Part shown: piece by piece, positions 10,689 through 19,331 of the stretch
How positions within the stretch are numbered: position 1 is the stretch's first letter
Layout: the number at the start of each line of letters is the position of its first letter
Source of the DNA: Planctomycetota bacterium
Lineage (GTDB): Bacteria; Planctomycetota; Planctomycetia; Pirellulales; UBA7805
Assembly: GCA_003389215.1 (NCBI GenBank)
Contig: QQVP01000045.1
Coordinates: 68,535 to 105,197, forward strand
Reading direction: 5' to 3'
Length of the DNA stretch: 36,663 nt
Program-made: the position numbers and the translations under genes
The notes under the pieces: generated by a model
Told to the model about the DNA's origin: nothing
What the model saw: only the letters and a program-made list of their open reading frames with translations
The model's database searches: none

Positions 10689-12194
10689 ATGCAGATCGAT
10701 CCGCAATCCGTCGTTTCCGATGTGCCGTCGCTGCGAGTCCGGTCGGCCCATGACGCATCGGTCCGCGGCGACGGCGACTACGTGCTCTACTGGATGATCG
10801 CCTTCCGCCGAACCGAGTGGAATTTTGGCCTGCAAAGGGCCGTCGACTGGGCCCGCCAGCTGAACAAGCCGCTGATCGTCCTCGAGGCCTTGCGGTGCGA
10901 CTACCGCTGGGCCAGCGACCGCCTGCACCACTTCATTATCCAGGGCATGGCCGACAACGCCGCGCGGCTTGCGACCACGCCGGTCACGTACTTTCCCTAT
11001 GTCGAACGCGAGCGGCGGGGTGGTCGTGGCCTGCTGGCACAACTGGCCGAACGGGCGAGCGTCGTCGTCAGCGACGACTACCCCAGCTTCTTCATCCCGG
11101 CCATGGTTCGGGCCGCCGCCCGCGCGGTGCCGGTCTGCTTCGAGCTGATCGACTCCAACGGCCTGTTGCCGATGCGGGCCGCCGACAAGGTCTTCGCCCG
11201 GGCCTACGACTTCCGCCGCTTCTTGCAGAAGAACCTGCGACCGCACCTGTCTGAGGTACCGCACGCCGATCCGCTCGAGGGCCTCGAGTTGCCGCGCCTC
11301 GATGAATTGCCCGCAGAGATTCTCGAGCGTTGGCCCGCCGCGGACGTAGCCGCGATGGCCAGTGACCCGGGCTACCTGGCCGAACTTCCGATCGATCATG
11401 CGGTGCCCGTCGCGGCGCTGGCCGGGGGTGCGGTGGCTGGCCAACTTCGGCTCGGTGAATTCGTGCGCGAGCGACTCGACCGCTATGGAACCGAACGGAG
11501 CGAGCCGACCCGCGATTCCGCCAGCGGACTCTCGCCCTATCTTCACTTCGGCCACGTGTCCGTTCATCAGGTCTTCGCGGCCGCGATGGCCGCCGACGAG
11601 TGGAACGTGGACATGACCGCGGAGAAGGCCAACGGAAGCTCGAAGGGCTGGTGGGGTGCCAGCGAATCGGTCGAGGCGTTCGTGGACGAACTGGTCACGT
11701 GGCGAGAACTCGGCTTCAACATGTGCTGGCAAGTCGACAACTACGACAAGTACGAATCGCTACCCGACTGGGCTCAGGCGACGCTGGAAGAACACACGGC
11801 CGACCCGCGGGAGTACGTTTACACGCTCGAAGAGTTCGAGGCGGCCGCCACGCACGATGAGCTGTGGAACGCCGCCCAGCGGCAACTGCTCCGCGAGGGT
11901 CGCATCCACAACTACCTGCGGATGCTCTGGGGCAAGAAGATTCTCGAATGGTCCGAGACGCCACAGGAGGCACTCGAAGTAATGATCGAGCTCAACAACA
12001 AGTACGCCCTCGACGGTCGCGACCCGAACAGCTACAGCGGCATCTTTTGGGTGTTGGGCCGCTATGACCGCGCTTGGGGACCGGAGCGGCCGATCTTCGG
12101 CAAGATCCGCTACATGAGCAGCGACAACACGGCGCGGAAGTACCGCATCGACGCCTACGTCGACAAGTATGGCCCCGAGACCGTCGCCGAATAG
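10689..12194 (+). CDS. phr: Deoxyribodipyrimidine photolyase, class II
   Basis: A 501-residue class II CPD photolyase that repairs UV-induced cyclobutane pyrimidine dimers using reduced FAD and blue light. The N-terminal photolyase domain starts with DYVLYWMIAFRRTEWNFGLQ and continues with LNKPLIVLEALRCDYRWASD and DRLHHFIIQGMADNA. The FAD-binding half contains LSPYLHFGHVSVHQV, TWRELGFNMCW, REGRIHNYLRMLWGKKILEW and DPNSYSGIFWVLGRYDRAWG, ending FGKIRYM. All are class II features. The start is uncertain: the ATG at 10689 gives the family-like N-terminus, but an in-frame ATG at 10572 has a better ribosome-binding site (GAGGT) and would add 39 residues of unfamiliar sequence. It heads a plus-strand run with the unknown protein, cysK and DUF1295, and belongs functionally with the CFA operon. 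Confidence 0.93.
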   Translation: MQIDPQSVVSDVPSLRVRSAHDASVRGDGDYVLYWMIAFRRTEWNFGLQRAVDWARQLNKPLIVLEALRCDYRWASDRLHHFIIQGMADNAARLATTPVTYFPYVERERRGGRGLLAQLAERASVVVSDDYPSFFIPAMVRAAARAVPVCFELIDSNGLLPMRAADKVFARAYDFRRFLQKNLRPHLSEVPHADPLEGLELPRLDELPAEILERWPAADVAAMASDPGYLAELPIDHAVPVAALAGGAVAGQLRLGEFVRERLDRYGTERSEPTRDSASGLSPYLHFGHVSVHQVFAAAMAADEWNVDMTAEKANGSSKGWWGASESVEAFVDELVTWRELGFNMCWQVDNYDKYESLPDWAQATLEEHTADPREYVYTLEEFEAAATHDELWNAAQRQLLREGRIHNYLRMLWGKKILEWSETPQEALEVMIELNNKYALDGRDPNSYSGIFWVLGRYDRAWGPERPIFGKIRYMSSDNTARKYRIDAYVDKYGPETVAE

Positions 12195-12277
12195 GGCCCA
12201 CCATCTCCGTGTGAGAGGCCCGGCTGAGGTTGCCGACATGGCGCTCTTTCCTACAAAATAGGCGGAGTTGCAAGACG

Positions 12278-12526
12278 ATGTTCAATCGAGTCGGTAGCCG
12301 AATCACCCAACCGCAGGCGGACCACATTCTGGCGATCGTGCGGCGGCCCGCCCATTGGCGGCCCACCACGTTCGAGTCGGCTCCGCCCCGCGGCGAGGTC
12401 GTCGAAGTCCACCAGGTGGCCAGCTATGCCGAGGCCCACGAAGATCGGGTCCGCTGCAATCGCTTGGCCCTGCGAGAGAACCTCGACACCTGGGCGGTCG
12501 TGATTCGCCCTTCGGCCGACTCTTGA
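12278..12526 (+). CDS. Small conserved-looking hypothetical protein
   Basis: An 82-residue protein not assigned to a family. It starts MFNRVGSRITQPQADHILAI and has a patch of charged residues at about 45-65 (VVEVHQVASYAEAHEDRVR). It ends in a hydrophobic strand WAVVIRP. It has no membrane segment or Cys cluster. The ATG at 12278 has GGCGGAG upstream. It sits between the photolyase and cysK, all on one strand with short gaps, so cotranscription is plausible. Composition and position favour a real gene; function is unknown. Confidence 0.55.
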   Translation: MFNRVGSRITQPQADHILAIVRRPAHWRPTTFESAPPRGEVVEVHQVASYAEAHEDRVRCNRLALRENLDTWAVVIRPSADS

Positions 12527-12613
12527 TGCGAGCAGCTCCGCGAACCCCGTGGCGGAGGCGTCTTGCGGGAACTCCCCGGGGACGAGGTCCGCTATCGCAA
12601 AGGTCCATCAACC

Positions 12614-13549
12614 ATGGCGCGTGGAAAAACCTACGACAACGCCTCCGCGACAATCGGCGATACGCCGATGATCAAAATCAACCGGCTGGTCGATCCCGAT
12701 CATGCCACCGTGTTTGCCAAGTGCGAGTTCTTTCAACCGCTCAACAGCGTCAAGGACCGCATCGGCGTGGCGATGATTGAAGCGGCCGAGCGCGACGGCA
12801 TCATCAATCCCGATACCCACATCATCGAGCCGACCAGCGGTAACACGGGCATTGCCCTGGCGTTTGTCTGCGCCGCCAAAGGCTATCGCCTCACGCTCAC
12901 GATGCCCGAGTCGATGTCGGTCGAACGCCGCGCGCTGCTGCAAGCGATGGGCGCGAACCTGGTGCTGACGCCCGCCGCCGAAGGCATGCCTGGCGCCGTG
13001 GGCCGCGCTCAGGAGATGGTCGCCGCCGAGTCGTCGGCCTGGATTCCTCAGCAATTCGAAAACCCGGCCAACCCCGCCATTCACGAAGCGACCACGGGTC
13101 CGGAAATCTGGAAGGACACCGGGGGCCAGATCGACGCCATCGTCGCCGGCGTCGGCACCGGGGGCACGATCACCGGAGTGGCCCGCTACATCAAGAAACA
13201 GAATCCCGACTTCAAGGCGATCGCCGTCGAGCCGGTCCACTCGCCGGTCATCAGTGGTGGCAAGCCGGGCAAGCATCGCATTCAGGGAATCGGTGCCGGC
13301 TTCATTCCCAAGAACCTCGACACCTCGATCGTCGACGACGTCGTGAAGGTCGACGACGAAGACGCCTTCGAGTGGGGTCGCAAGCTTGCCAGCCAGGAAG
13401 GCATCGTGGCCGGCATCAGCAGCGGCGCGAACCTGTGGGCCGCGGCCCAGGTCGCCGCTCGACCCGAGTTCAAGGGAAAACGAATCGTGACGATCATGTG
13501 CAGCCTGGGCGAGCGTTACATCTCGACTCCGCTGTTTAGTACATCCTAG
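12614..13549 (+). CDS. cysK: Cysteine synthase (O-acetylserine sulfhydrylase)
   Basis: A PLP enzyme that makes cysteine from O-acetylserine and sulfide. The 311 residues are full length. IGDTPMIKINRL (14-25) is followed by LNSVKDRIG with PLP lysine Lys47. The substrate-binding loop EPTSGNTG lies at 72-79, the PLP-phosphate loop VGTGGTITG is in the middle, and GISSGAN is near the C-terminus. The QQFENPANP stretch and the GIGAGFIPKNLD region favour CysK-type over cystathionine beta-synthase. The ATG at 12614 follows AAAGG. DUF1295 follows after 49 bases on the same strand. A cysteine biosynthesis gene in a stress-type block could support thiol supply, but that link is inference. Confidence 0.96.
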   Translation: MARGKTYDNASATIGDTPMIKINRLVDPDHATVFAKCEFFQPLNSVKDRIGVAMIEAAERDGIINPDTHIIEPTSGNTGIALAFVCAAKGYRLTLTMPESMSVERRALLQAMGANLVLTPAAEGMPGAVGRAQEMVAAESSAWIPQQFENPANPAIHEATTGPEIWKDTGGQIDAIVAGVGTGGTITGVARYIKKQNPDFKAIAVEPVHSPVISGGKPGKHRIQGIGAGFIPKNLDTSIVDDVVKVDDEDAFEWGRKLASQEGIVAGISSGANLWAAAQVAARPEFKGKRIVTIMCSLGERYISTPLFSTS

Positions 13550-13598
13550 AAGCAGCCGAAGCCGCGCCCCGGGCGAGACTCGACTGCCAGCCACGTTG

Positions 13599-14498
13599 AT
13601 GACCGCAACGGAATCTGCAGTCCCGCTCGCCGGCCTCCTGGCCGAGGTTTCCTCGCCGTCCGACGCCGTGACGTTTGTGCCGGCCGCGGGTGCAATCTCC
13701 TTGCCGGCCGCGTCGAGCGACCTGGTCGCCTTGGGAGCCACCTGCGCCGGGGTCGTGGCGGCGATGATGACGCTCCTCTGGCTGCTCAGCGTGGCCAAGC
13801 GCGACGCGAGCATCGTCGATCCGTTCTGGGGCAGCGGGTTTGTCGTGGTCGCCTGGGTGGCGGGCCTCTGGTTCGACTTCGCCCATTCGCGGGCGTACCT
13901 GCTCACGGGCCTGACGACGTTGTGGGGGCTGCGGCTCTCGCTCTATTTGTTGTGGCGAAACGCCGGCAAGGGCGAAGACTTTCGCTATCGGGCGATGCGC
14001 GAGAAGCACGGCGCCAACTTCTGGTGGGTCAGCTTCTTCACCGTGTTTCTCCTGCAGGGCATCATCATGTGGCTCGTATCCTGGCCAGTGCAATTCGGCC
14101 AGGCGGCGACGGCCCCGCCACTCGGTTGGCTCGACGCCGCGGGGGCGGTCGTCTGCCTGATCGGAATCCTCTTCGAAGGCGTGGGCGATCTGCAGCTGGC
14201 CCGCTTCAAGGCCGACCCCGCTAACCAGGGTCGGGTGATGGACCGCGGCCTGTGGCGCTACACGCGGCATCCCAACTACTTCGGCGACTTCTGTGTGTGG
14301 TGGGGGCTCTATCTGGTGGCGGCGGCGTCGGGAGCCTGGTGGACGCTCCCCGCGCCGCTGCTGATGAGCTTTTTCCTGATCCGTGTTTCGGGCGTGCCGA
14401 TGTTGGAGAAGTCGCTCGTCGAGCGCCGCGCGGGCTACCGCGAGTATGTCGCGCGGACCAGCTCGTTCTTTCCCTGGCCACCGAAACGGGCGTCGTGA
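13599..14498 (+). CDS. DUF1295 membrane protein (steroid 5-alpha-reductase-like/isoprenylcysteine methyltransferase-like fold)
   Basis: A 299-residue polytopic membrane protein of the DUF1295 family. After a Ser/Ala-rich N-terminus, hydrophobic segments occur at about 44-64, 77-95, 101-120, 147-167 and 180-200. Between the last two is the soluble-side motif LARFKADPANQGRVMDRGLW, followed by the hallmark RYTRHPNYFGDF, which binds NADPH or SAM in relatives, and YREYVARTSSFFPWPP at the end. This family often sits with CFA synthases and photolyases in stress regulons, as here. The ATG at 13599 is preferred to the TTG one codon earlier. The reaction is unknown; reduction or methylation of a lipid is the usual guess. 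Confidence 0.93.
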   Translation: MTATESAVPLAGLLAEVSSPSDAVTFVPAAGAISLPAASSDLVALGATCAGVVAAMMTLLWLLSVAKRDASIVDPFWGSGFVVVAWVAGLWFDFAHSRAYLLTGLTTLWGLRLSLYLLWRNAGKGEDFRYRAMREKHGANFWWVSFFTVFLLQGIIMWLVSWPVQFGQAATAPPLGWLDAAGAVVCLIGILFEGVGDLQLARFKADPANQGRVMDRGLWRYTRHPNYFGDFCVWWGLYLVAAASGAWWTLPAPLLMSFFLIRVSGVPMLEKSLVERRAGYREYVARTSSFFPWPPKRAS

Positions 14499-14507
14499 CC
14501 GGCGAGT

Positions 14508-14701
14508 CGTCTGGCGTATCTGGGATTTGCGACGCCCTCGCTCCGCTTGTGAAATACGAGCCTTCGCTGGCGGACGTAGCCGATGGTGACGGGGCTGGCG
14601 GACGGCGCCCGCGAACGCATCCGCTGCGTACAGAGATTCGAGCCATAGGCGAACACCCGCACGCTGGCTTCGCCGTGCTCGTTCGTGGCTGCAAGAGTCA
14701 T
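14508..14701 (-). pseudogene. Remnant of a gamma-glutamylcyclotransferase-like gene
   Basis: An ATG at 14701 opens a frame that reads VRVFAYGSNLCTQRMRSRAP and then RLVFHKRS. This is the N-terminal hallmark of the AIG2/gamma-glutamylcyclotransferase fold (YGSN substrate loop, FHKRS strand). The expected DGSGK(S/C)N stretch is not in frame, but a neighbouring frame reads RKSQIRQT. Sequence then ends at the 3' end of the DUF1295 gene, so about two thirds of a normal protein is absent. I read this as a 3'-truncated, frameshifted remnant. The alternative, chance similarity, is unlikely given two motifs at correct spacing. Genuine function is not expected. Confidence 0.6.
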
Positions 14702-14852
14702 CGAGTCTCGCTGAATCGAAATCGGGCGTCGCCGGCGCGGGCGTCGGGTAACCGAGTGTCGCGCAGCAGCGTAGGCCAACGCTTGGCCGGGGCGAAACGC
14801 CGACTTCGGGAAGCGATCGCTTGGCGTCGAGAGGGGCCGCGTGCCCCACATC

Positions 14853-15935
14853 TCATCTCGCCAGGGCCGGCTCGCCTTCGTCGACCCGCGGCGCCGCATC
14901 TTCCTGCGGCTGCCGCACGAAGAGGTAGTGATCGACGCCCCACTCGCGACCGCCGCGGAAGTTGAACAACTCGGCGCAGGCCATGAAGAACATCCGCCAC
15001 CGCTGCAACTGAATCCGCGCCTCGGCGGGCGAAAGGGCCGCGGCGAACAGGGACAGTAACTCGTCCTTGTGCCGGTCGCACTCGATCAACCACGCCTCGC
15101 AGGTCTGCCCATAGTGCGTGCCCGCGACGTGCCACTGTTGATCGACACGCAGATGCCGGTCGAACTCGTGCAGCAGGCTGGCCGATGGCATCAAGCCGCC
15201 CGAGAAGAAGTGACGGGCCATCCAATCCGAATCGCCCTCGTCTTCGAAGGGATAGGCCAGCTCACGGTGACAAAAGATGTGCACGAACAGCTTCCCCTCG
15301 GGCTCGAGCCAGCCGGCGATGCGTTCGAGCAGCCGCTCGTAGTTGCGAACATGCTCGAACATCTCGACCGAGACGACCCGGTCGAAGCGGCGCTCCGTGT
15401 CGAAGTCAGCCACGTTGGCCGTACGAACTTCGAGATTCGTCAGGCCGCGCTCGGCCGCGACGCGCTCGATGTGGTTCCGCTGCGTGTGCGAGTTGGAGAC
15501 CGCCAACACGCGGGTGGCGGGATAGCGTTCGGCAATCCAGATCGACAGCGATCCCCAGCCGCAGCCCAAATCGAGCACCTCCATGCCGTCGGCGATCTCG
15601 GCCCGCCGGCAGGTCAGCTGCAACATCGCCTCTTCCGACTCGTCGAGCGACATCGTCGGCAGCGGCCAGTGACCGCAGCTGTACTTCAGCCGTCGGCCCA
15701 GCACCTTCTGAAAGAACGCGACCGGTACCTCGTAATGCTGCTGGTTGGCCGCGGCCGCCTCGAGCACGATCGGGCTCTCGCGCAACTCGGCCGCCAGTTC
15801 CGCCACGCGATCGCGCTGCGATTCGGGATTGCCTGCGCCGGCGCGCGCCAGTCGCTCGCGCAGCAGCCGGCGAATGCCCAGGCGAATCACGAAGTCGGGC
15901 AGCCAACGTCGTTCGGCCAGGTCGAGCAGCTTCAT
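14853..15935 (-). CDS. Cyclopropane-fatty-acid-synthase-family methyltransferase (coclaurine-N-methyltransferase-like branch)
   Basis: A 360-residue SAM-dependent methyltransferase of the CFA/mycolic-acid family. QQHYEVPVAFF (65-75) and LKYSCGHW (83-90) are the conserved substrate-side entry motifs. SAM motif I is VLDLGCGWGSLSIW (120-133), followed by AVSNSHTQRNHIE. The core FDRVVSVEMFEHVRNYERLL is intact. LFVHIFCHRELAYPFE and DWMARHFFSGGLMPS with RWRMFFMACAELF mark the CNMT-like branch, which is shorter than E. coli Cfa (382). The acceptor may be an unsaturated phospholipid acyl chain or another lipid. It is the last gene of the operon, 47 bases after the other CFA-type gene, and ends near the cyclotransferase remnant. 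The family is sure; the substrate is not. Confidence 0.92.
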   Translation of the reverse strand: MKLLDLAERRWLPDFVIRLGIRRLLRERLARAGAGNPESQRDRVAELAAELRESPIVLEAAAANQQHYEVPVAFFQKVLGRRLKYSCGHWPLPTMSLDESEEAMLQLTCRRAEIADGMEVLDLGCGWGSLSIWIAERYPATRVLAVSNSHTQRNHIERVAAERGLTNLEVRTANVADFDTERRFDRVVSVEMFEHVRNYERLLERIAGWLEPEGKLFVHIFCHRELAYPFEDEGDSDWMARHFFSGGLMPSASLLHEFDRHLRVDQQWHVAGTHYGQTCEAWLIECDRHKDELLSLFAAALSPAEARIQLQRWRMFFMACAELFNFRGGREWGVDHYLFVRQPQEDAAPRVDEGEPALAR

Positions 15936-15982
15936 AGTTTGTCCTCGCGGTGTGGACGCGTCCGCTTAGCGGTCGTGCATGA

Positions 15983-17197
15983 TCAGGCGTGGGCTTTGCG
16001 GAAGAGGATCTGGGCCAGGCCGATCTTCGCCTCGCGGAAGCCCGCTTCGCAGTAGCAGAGGTAATATTCCCAAATGCGAATGAAGCGTTCGTCGAAGCCG
16101 AGCTGCCGCACCGCCGACAAGTTGGCGAAGAAATTGTCGCGCCACATGGCGAGCGTACGGGCATAGTCCTCCGAAAAGTCGCGGAGTTCGGTGAACTGCA
16201 GCCCGGTCGTGGCGCCCGCCGAGTTGGAAATCGCCGCGATCGACGGCAGGCAACCGCCGGGGAAGATGTACTTGCGAATGAAGTCGGTGGTGGCTCGATA
16301 GCGGCGATAGTCGCGCTCCGGCATCGTGATCGCCTGGAGGGCGAACAGACCATCGGGTCGGAGCAGCTCGCAGCACTTGTCGAAGTAGGTGGCCAGGTAC
16401 TCGTGACCCACCGCTTCGATCATCTCGATGGAGACGATTTTGTCGTAGGTCCCCCGCAAGTCGCGGTAATCTTCCAGCAGCAACGTAATGTGGTCGGCCA
16501 GGCCGGCCCGCTCGATTCGCTCTCGGACAAAGTCGTACTGCTGGCGCGAAATGGTCGTCGTCGTGACGCGGCAGCCATACTCCCGCGCCGCGTACATGGC
16601 GAAACCGCCCCAGCCGGTGCCGATCTCGAGTACATGGTCGCGCGGCCCGATGCGCAGCTTGCGACAGATCCGCTCGTACTTCGCCGCCGAGGCCTCGGCC
16701 AGCGTACTCACGCCGTCGGCAAAGATGCCGGACGAGTAGGTCATGCTTTCGTCGAGAAACAGGGAGAAAAACTCGTTGCTTAGATCGTAGTGAGCGGCGA
16801 TGTACCGGCGGCTGGCCGCGCGGGTGTTCCGACGCCAATAATCGCTCAGCCAGCGGAACGGGGTGGCCAGCCTTGCCCAGCGTCCGTTGAGCCGATGCAG
16901 CGTCGGCGCGTTGATCGCCAACAGACGAAACAACTTGACCAGATCGTCGCAGCTCCAGGCGTGTTGCAGGTAGCCTTCGGCTGCGTCGAGGCTGCCGCCG
17001 GTGGCCACCTGGCGATAGGCCGAGCCGTGGTGAATCGTCACGGTCGCGTGCAGTTCGGTTTCCCGCGGATCGCCAAACTCGTGTCGCCCGGCATAGTCGA
17101 CCACCGTTAATCGACCGACGTTCAGGCTGCGCAGACGCCGCAACACGGCCGCGCGGGCCGCCATGTCGATCAGACACGGAACCCGACGCCGACGCAT
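15983..17197 (-). CDS. Cyclopropane-fatty-acyl-phospholipid synthase family protein
   Basis: A 404-residue CFA synthase-type methyltransferase that would use SAM to methylenate or methylate double bonds of membrane acyl chains. The N-terminal domain (about 20-120) includes the typical GDPRETELHATVTIHH and YLQHAWSCDDLVKLFRLL. The catalytic part has AAHYDLSNEFFSLFLD (134-149), MTYSSGIF, SAM motif I VLEIGTGWGGFAMYAA (189-204), TTTISRQQYDF, and VSIEMIEAVGHEYL. QFTELRDFSEDYARTLAMW and the C-terminal FREAKIGLAQILF are also family features. The start is uncertain: ATG 17197 begins 23 bases after the DUF1365 stop; an ATG at 17293 would add 32 residues and overlap that gene, and neither has a good ribosome-binding site. 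Operon context suggests action with the FAD and DUF1365 proteins. Confidence 0.93.
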   Translation of the reverse strand: MRRRRVPCLIDMAARAAVLRRLRSLNVGRLTVVDYAGRHEFGDPRETELHATVTIHHGSAYRQVATGGSLDAAEGYLQHAWSCDDLVKLFRLLAINAPTLHRLNGRWARLATPFRWLSDYWRRNTRAASRRYIAAHYDLSNEFFSLFLDESMTYSSGIFADGVSTLAEASAAKYERICRKLRIGPRDHVLEIGTGWGGFAMYAAREYGCRVTTTTISRQQYDFVRERIERAGLADHITLLLEDYRDLRGTYDKIVSIEMIEAVGHEYLATYFDKCCELLRPDGLFALQAITMPERDYRRYRATTDFIRKYIFPGGCLPSIAAISNSAGATTGLQFTELRDFSEDYARTLAMWRDNFFANLSAVRQLGFDERFIRIWEYYLCYCEAGFREAKIGLAQILFRKAHA

Positions 17198-17220
17198 TAC
17201 CGGCCGTGCGACCGGCGACT

Positions 17221-18006
17221 CTAGGTCGAGGCAGGATGCGACGGCTGCTGGGTTTTGTTGGGATGGGGAAAGAAGGGACAGTTCTTGAGCCATAGTCGCA
17301 ATGCCTGACAGTAGACTGCGGTGGTAATGCGGGCCGTCATCAGCGGATAGCGAACGAGCATGCGGGTGAGCTGGCCGCGGCTAAGCGGTCGCCGCTCCAA
17401 GTTCATCGTGGCCGAGAAAAAGGGCGACTCTTCGCCGTCGATCGCCGAAACGAGACCAACCCGCAGATCGTCCCCGGGCTCGCTCAGCTGCCAGCGGTAT
17501 TCGGCCTGCATGCTCATGAATGGCGACACGTGAAATTCCTTGGGGTGCACAAAGGCGAGACCGGCGGCGACGCCGCGGCGGTTGCCTTCCCAGAGGACAT
17601 AGTAGTACCGCTCGTTCCAGGGAGTATTGCTGACCTCGGCCACAATCGCGTCGATCGACGTGCCGCCCTCGTCGAAGCAGTAAAACAGGTTCAATGGGCT
17701 GAAGTAGATGCCGAAATAGCGAAGCTGGGTCAACAATCGCACCGGACCGTGCAGCCGCATGCCGGTTCGCTCTTGCACCAAATCGCGAACCGCCTCGGCC
17801 AGCGGCACCTCCGCCGGGCCGAGGTGGTCGCCGCGCAGGAACGAGGCCGGAGCGAATTTGCGGCGGCTAGGCAAGCCGCTCGACACCTTCTCCGCCCCCA
17901 ACTCGTCCAGATCGAGATAGGCCATGAAGATTCGATAGTCGAACCGGTGATCTACCGGGCGAGTGCGACGGTGTCGGACGACGCCCTCGTAGAGACAGCC
18001 TGGCAA
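17221..18006 (-). CDS. DUF1365 family protein
   Basis: A 261-residue protein of the DUF1365 family. The N-terminus CLYEGVVRHRRTRPVDHRFD is the signature, followed by YRIFMAYLDLDEL. Other conserved stretches are LLTQLRYFGIYFSPLNLFYC, VAEVSNTPWNERYYYVL and HPKEFHVSPFMSMQAEYRW. DUF1365 genes almost always sit between an FAD amine-oxidase-like gene and a CFA synthase, exactly as here, and are thought to act in lipid modification without a defined reaction. The start is a TTG at 18004-18006 with AAAGGA eight bases upstream. It lies inside the 3' end of the FAD gene (55-base overlap), which suggests translational coupling. An ATG further in would cut off the conserved N-terminus. Confidence 0.9.
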   Translation of the reverse strand: MPGCLYEGVVRHRRTRPVDHRFDYRIFMAYLDLDELGAEKVSSGLPSRRKFAPASFLRGDHLGPAEVPLAEAVRDLVQERTGMRLHGPVRLLTQLRYFGIYFSPLNLFYCFDEGGTSIDAIVAEVSNTPWNERYYYVLWEGNRRGVAAGLAFVHPKEFHVSPFMSMQAEYRWQLSEPGDDLRVGLVSAIDGEESPFFSATMNLERRPLSRGQLTRMLVRYPLMTARITTAVYCQALRLWLKNCPFFPHPNKTQQPSHPAST

Positions 18007-19331
18007 CGTTCGAGTCCTTTCCCAAAGTGGGCTCCCACCTCGAGCGCGCTGGCCACGCCGTCTTCGTGGAAACCGTTGAAGCGGTAAGCTCCGCAAAAGT
18101 AGGTGGCCCGGGGACCGTTGATTTCGTCGAAGCGGGCCTGGGCCTCGACCGCAGCGAGCGTGAACAGTGGGTGATCGTAGTTGAAGCGGCGATGGACCAG
18201 CGACTCGTCGATCGACCGCGTGGGGTTGAGCGTGACGAGAATCGGTCGCGGCGACGAAACTCGCTGCAAACGACTGAGGTCGTAGGTCACACTGGCCGCG
18301 CGACCGACGTCCGCGCCCACGCGATAGTTCCAGCTGGCCCAGGCGCGACGGCTGCGGGGCATCAACGAAACATCGCTGTGCAGTACGGCTTCGTTGCTCT
18401 GATACGGAAAGGCTCCCAGGATTTGCCGTTCCCACTCGTCCGCGTCGGCGAGGATCCTCAGCGTCTGATCGGCGTGCGTGGCCATCACCACCGCGTCGAA
18501 CATCTCGACGCCGTCGGACGATTCCACGGCAACTTGCCGGCGCGCACCGGCCGCTGCTTCGCCTCCTTCGCCGTCGGCATCGATCCCCCGCCGTACGGAC
18601 GTGACGGGCGTGCGGAGCCGAATCTGCTCGGCGAAGGGCGCCGACAAGGCCGCCACGTAGCGCCGCGAGCCGCCTGGAATCGTGCGCCACACCGGTCGAT
18701 TGCGGAGCTGCAACAGGCCGTGATTGTCACAGAAGCGAAACAAGAACAGGGCCGGAAACTGCTCGACGTCGGCGGCCGAGGCGGACCAGATGGCCGAGAT
18801 CATCGGCACCAGATACTGTTGGCGAAAGGCGCGACCGGAGCGACCACGATCGAGAAATTCGCCCAGCGACAGTTCGGTATCGCCCCGCTCGGCCAGGGCG
18901 CGACCCTCGCGATTGAATCGCACAATGTCGGCCAACATGCGATAGAACGACGGTCGCAGCAGATTCCGTCGCTGGGCGAACAGCCCGTTGAGCGAGCTGC
19001 CTTGATATTCGACGCCCGTCCGCTCGCAGTGAACGCTGAAGCTCATGTCCGACGCCTGCGCGTCGATGTCGAGTTGCCGCAGTAATTGGATAAAGTTGGG
19101 ATAGGTGCGGTCGTTGAAGACCATGAAGCCGGTGTCGACGGAGTAGACCTGACCGTCCATCTCGACGTCGATCGTGTTGGCATGCCCGCCGACGTAGTGG
19201 GCGGCTTCGAAGACGTGAACGTCATGATCGTCGGCCAGCAGACGCGCGGCGACCAGCCCGCTCACACCGCCACCCACCACGGCGATGCGCCGCGGGGTTT
19301 TCAAGTCGTGGGCTGGCTCAGCAACGGTCAC
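17952..19331 (-). CDS. FAD-dependent oxidoreductase (amine-oxidase/desaturase-like, COG2907 type)
   Basis: A 459-residue flavoprotein. The dinucleotide-binding motif is IAVVGGGVSGLVAARLL (G20-G21-G22-V-S-G25), with Glu42 ending strand 2 and the FAD-contact region YVGGHANTIDVEMDG. VDTGFMVFNDRTYPNFIQLL is the typical continuation of this group. PVWRTIPGGSRRYVAAL, MATHADQTLRIL and the C-terminal FCGAYRFNGFHEDGVASAL (second FAD-binding segment) complete it. Homologous proteins next to DUF1365 and CFA genes are considered acyl-chain oxidoreductases/desaturases. The ATG overlaps the SDR-DUF2867 stop by four bases (ATGA), so it is coupled to the upstream gene. Flavoprotein identity is firm; substrate is inferred from context. 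Confidence 0.93.
   Translation of the reverse strand: MTVAEPAHDLKTPRRIAVVGGGVSGLVAARLLADDHDVHVFEAAHYVGGHANTIDVEMDGQVYSVDTGFMVFNDRTYPNFIQLLRQLDIDAQASDMSFSVHCERTGVEYQGSSLNGLFAQRRNLLRPSFYRMLADIVRFNREGRALAERGDTELSLGEFLDRGRSGRAFRQQYLVPMISAIWSASAADVEQFPALFLFRFCDNHGLLQLRNRPVWRTIPGGSRRYVAALSAPFAEQIRLRTPVTSVRRGIDADGEGGEAAAGARRQVAVESSDGVEMFDAVVMATHADQTLRILADADEWERQILGAFPYQSNEAVLHSDVSLMPRSRRAWASWNYRVGADVGRAASVTYDLSRLQRVSSPRPILVTLNPTRSIDESLVHRRFNYDHPLFTLAAVEAQARFDEINGPRATYFCGAYRFNGFHEDGVASALEVGAHFGKGLERCQAVSTRASSDTVALAR

Noticed and set aside
10470..11732. A 420-residue open frame on the minus strand
   Set aside because: Shadow of the photolyase gene with no motif.
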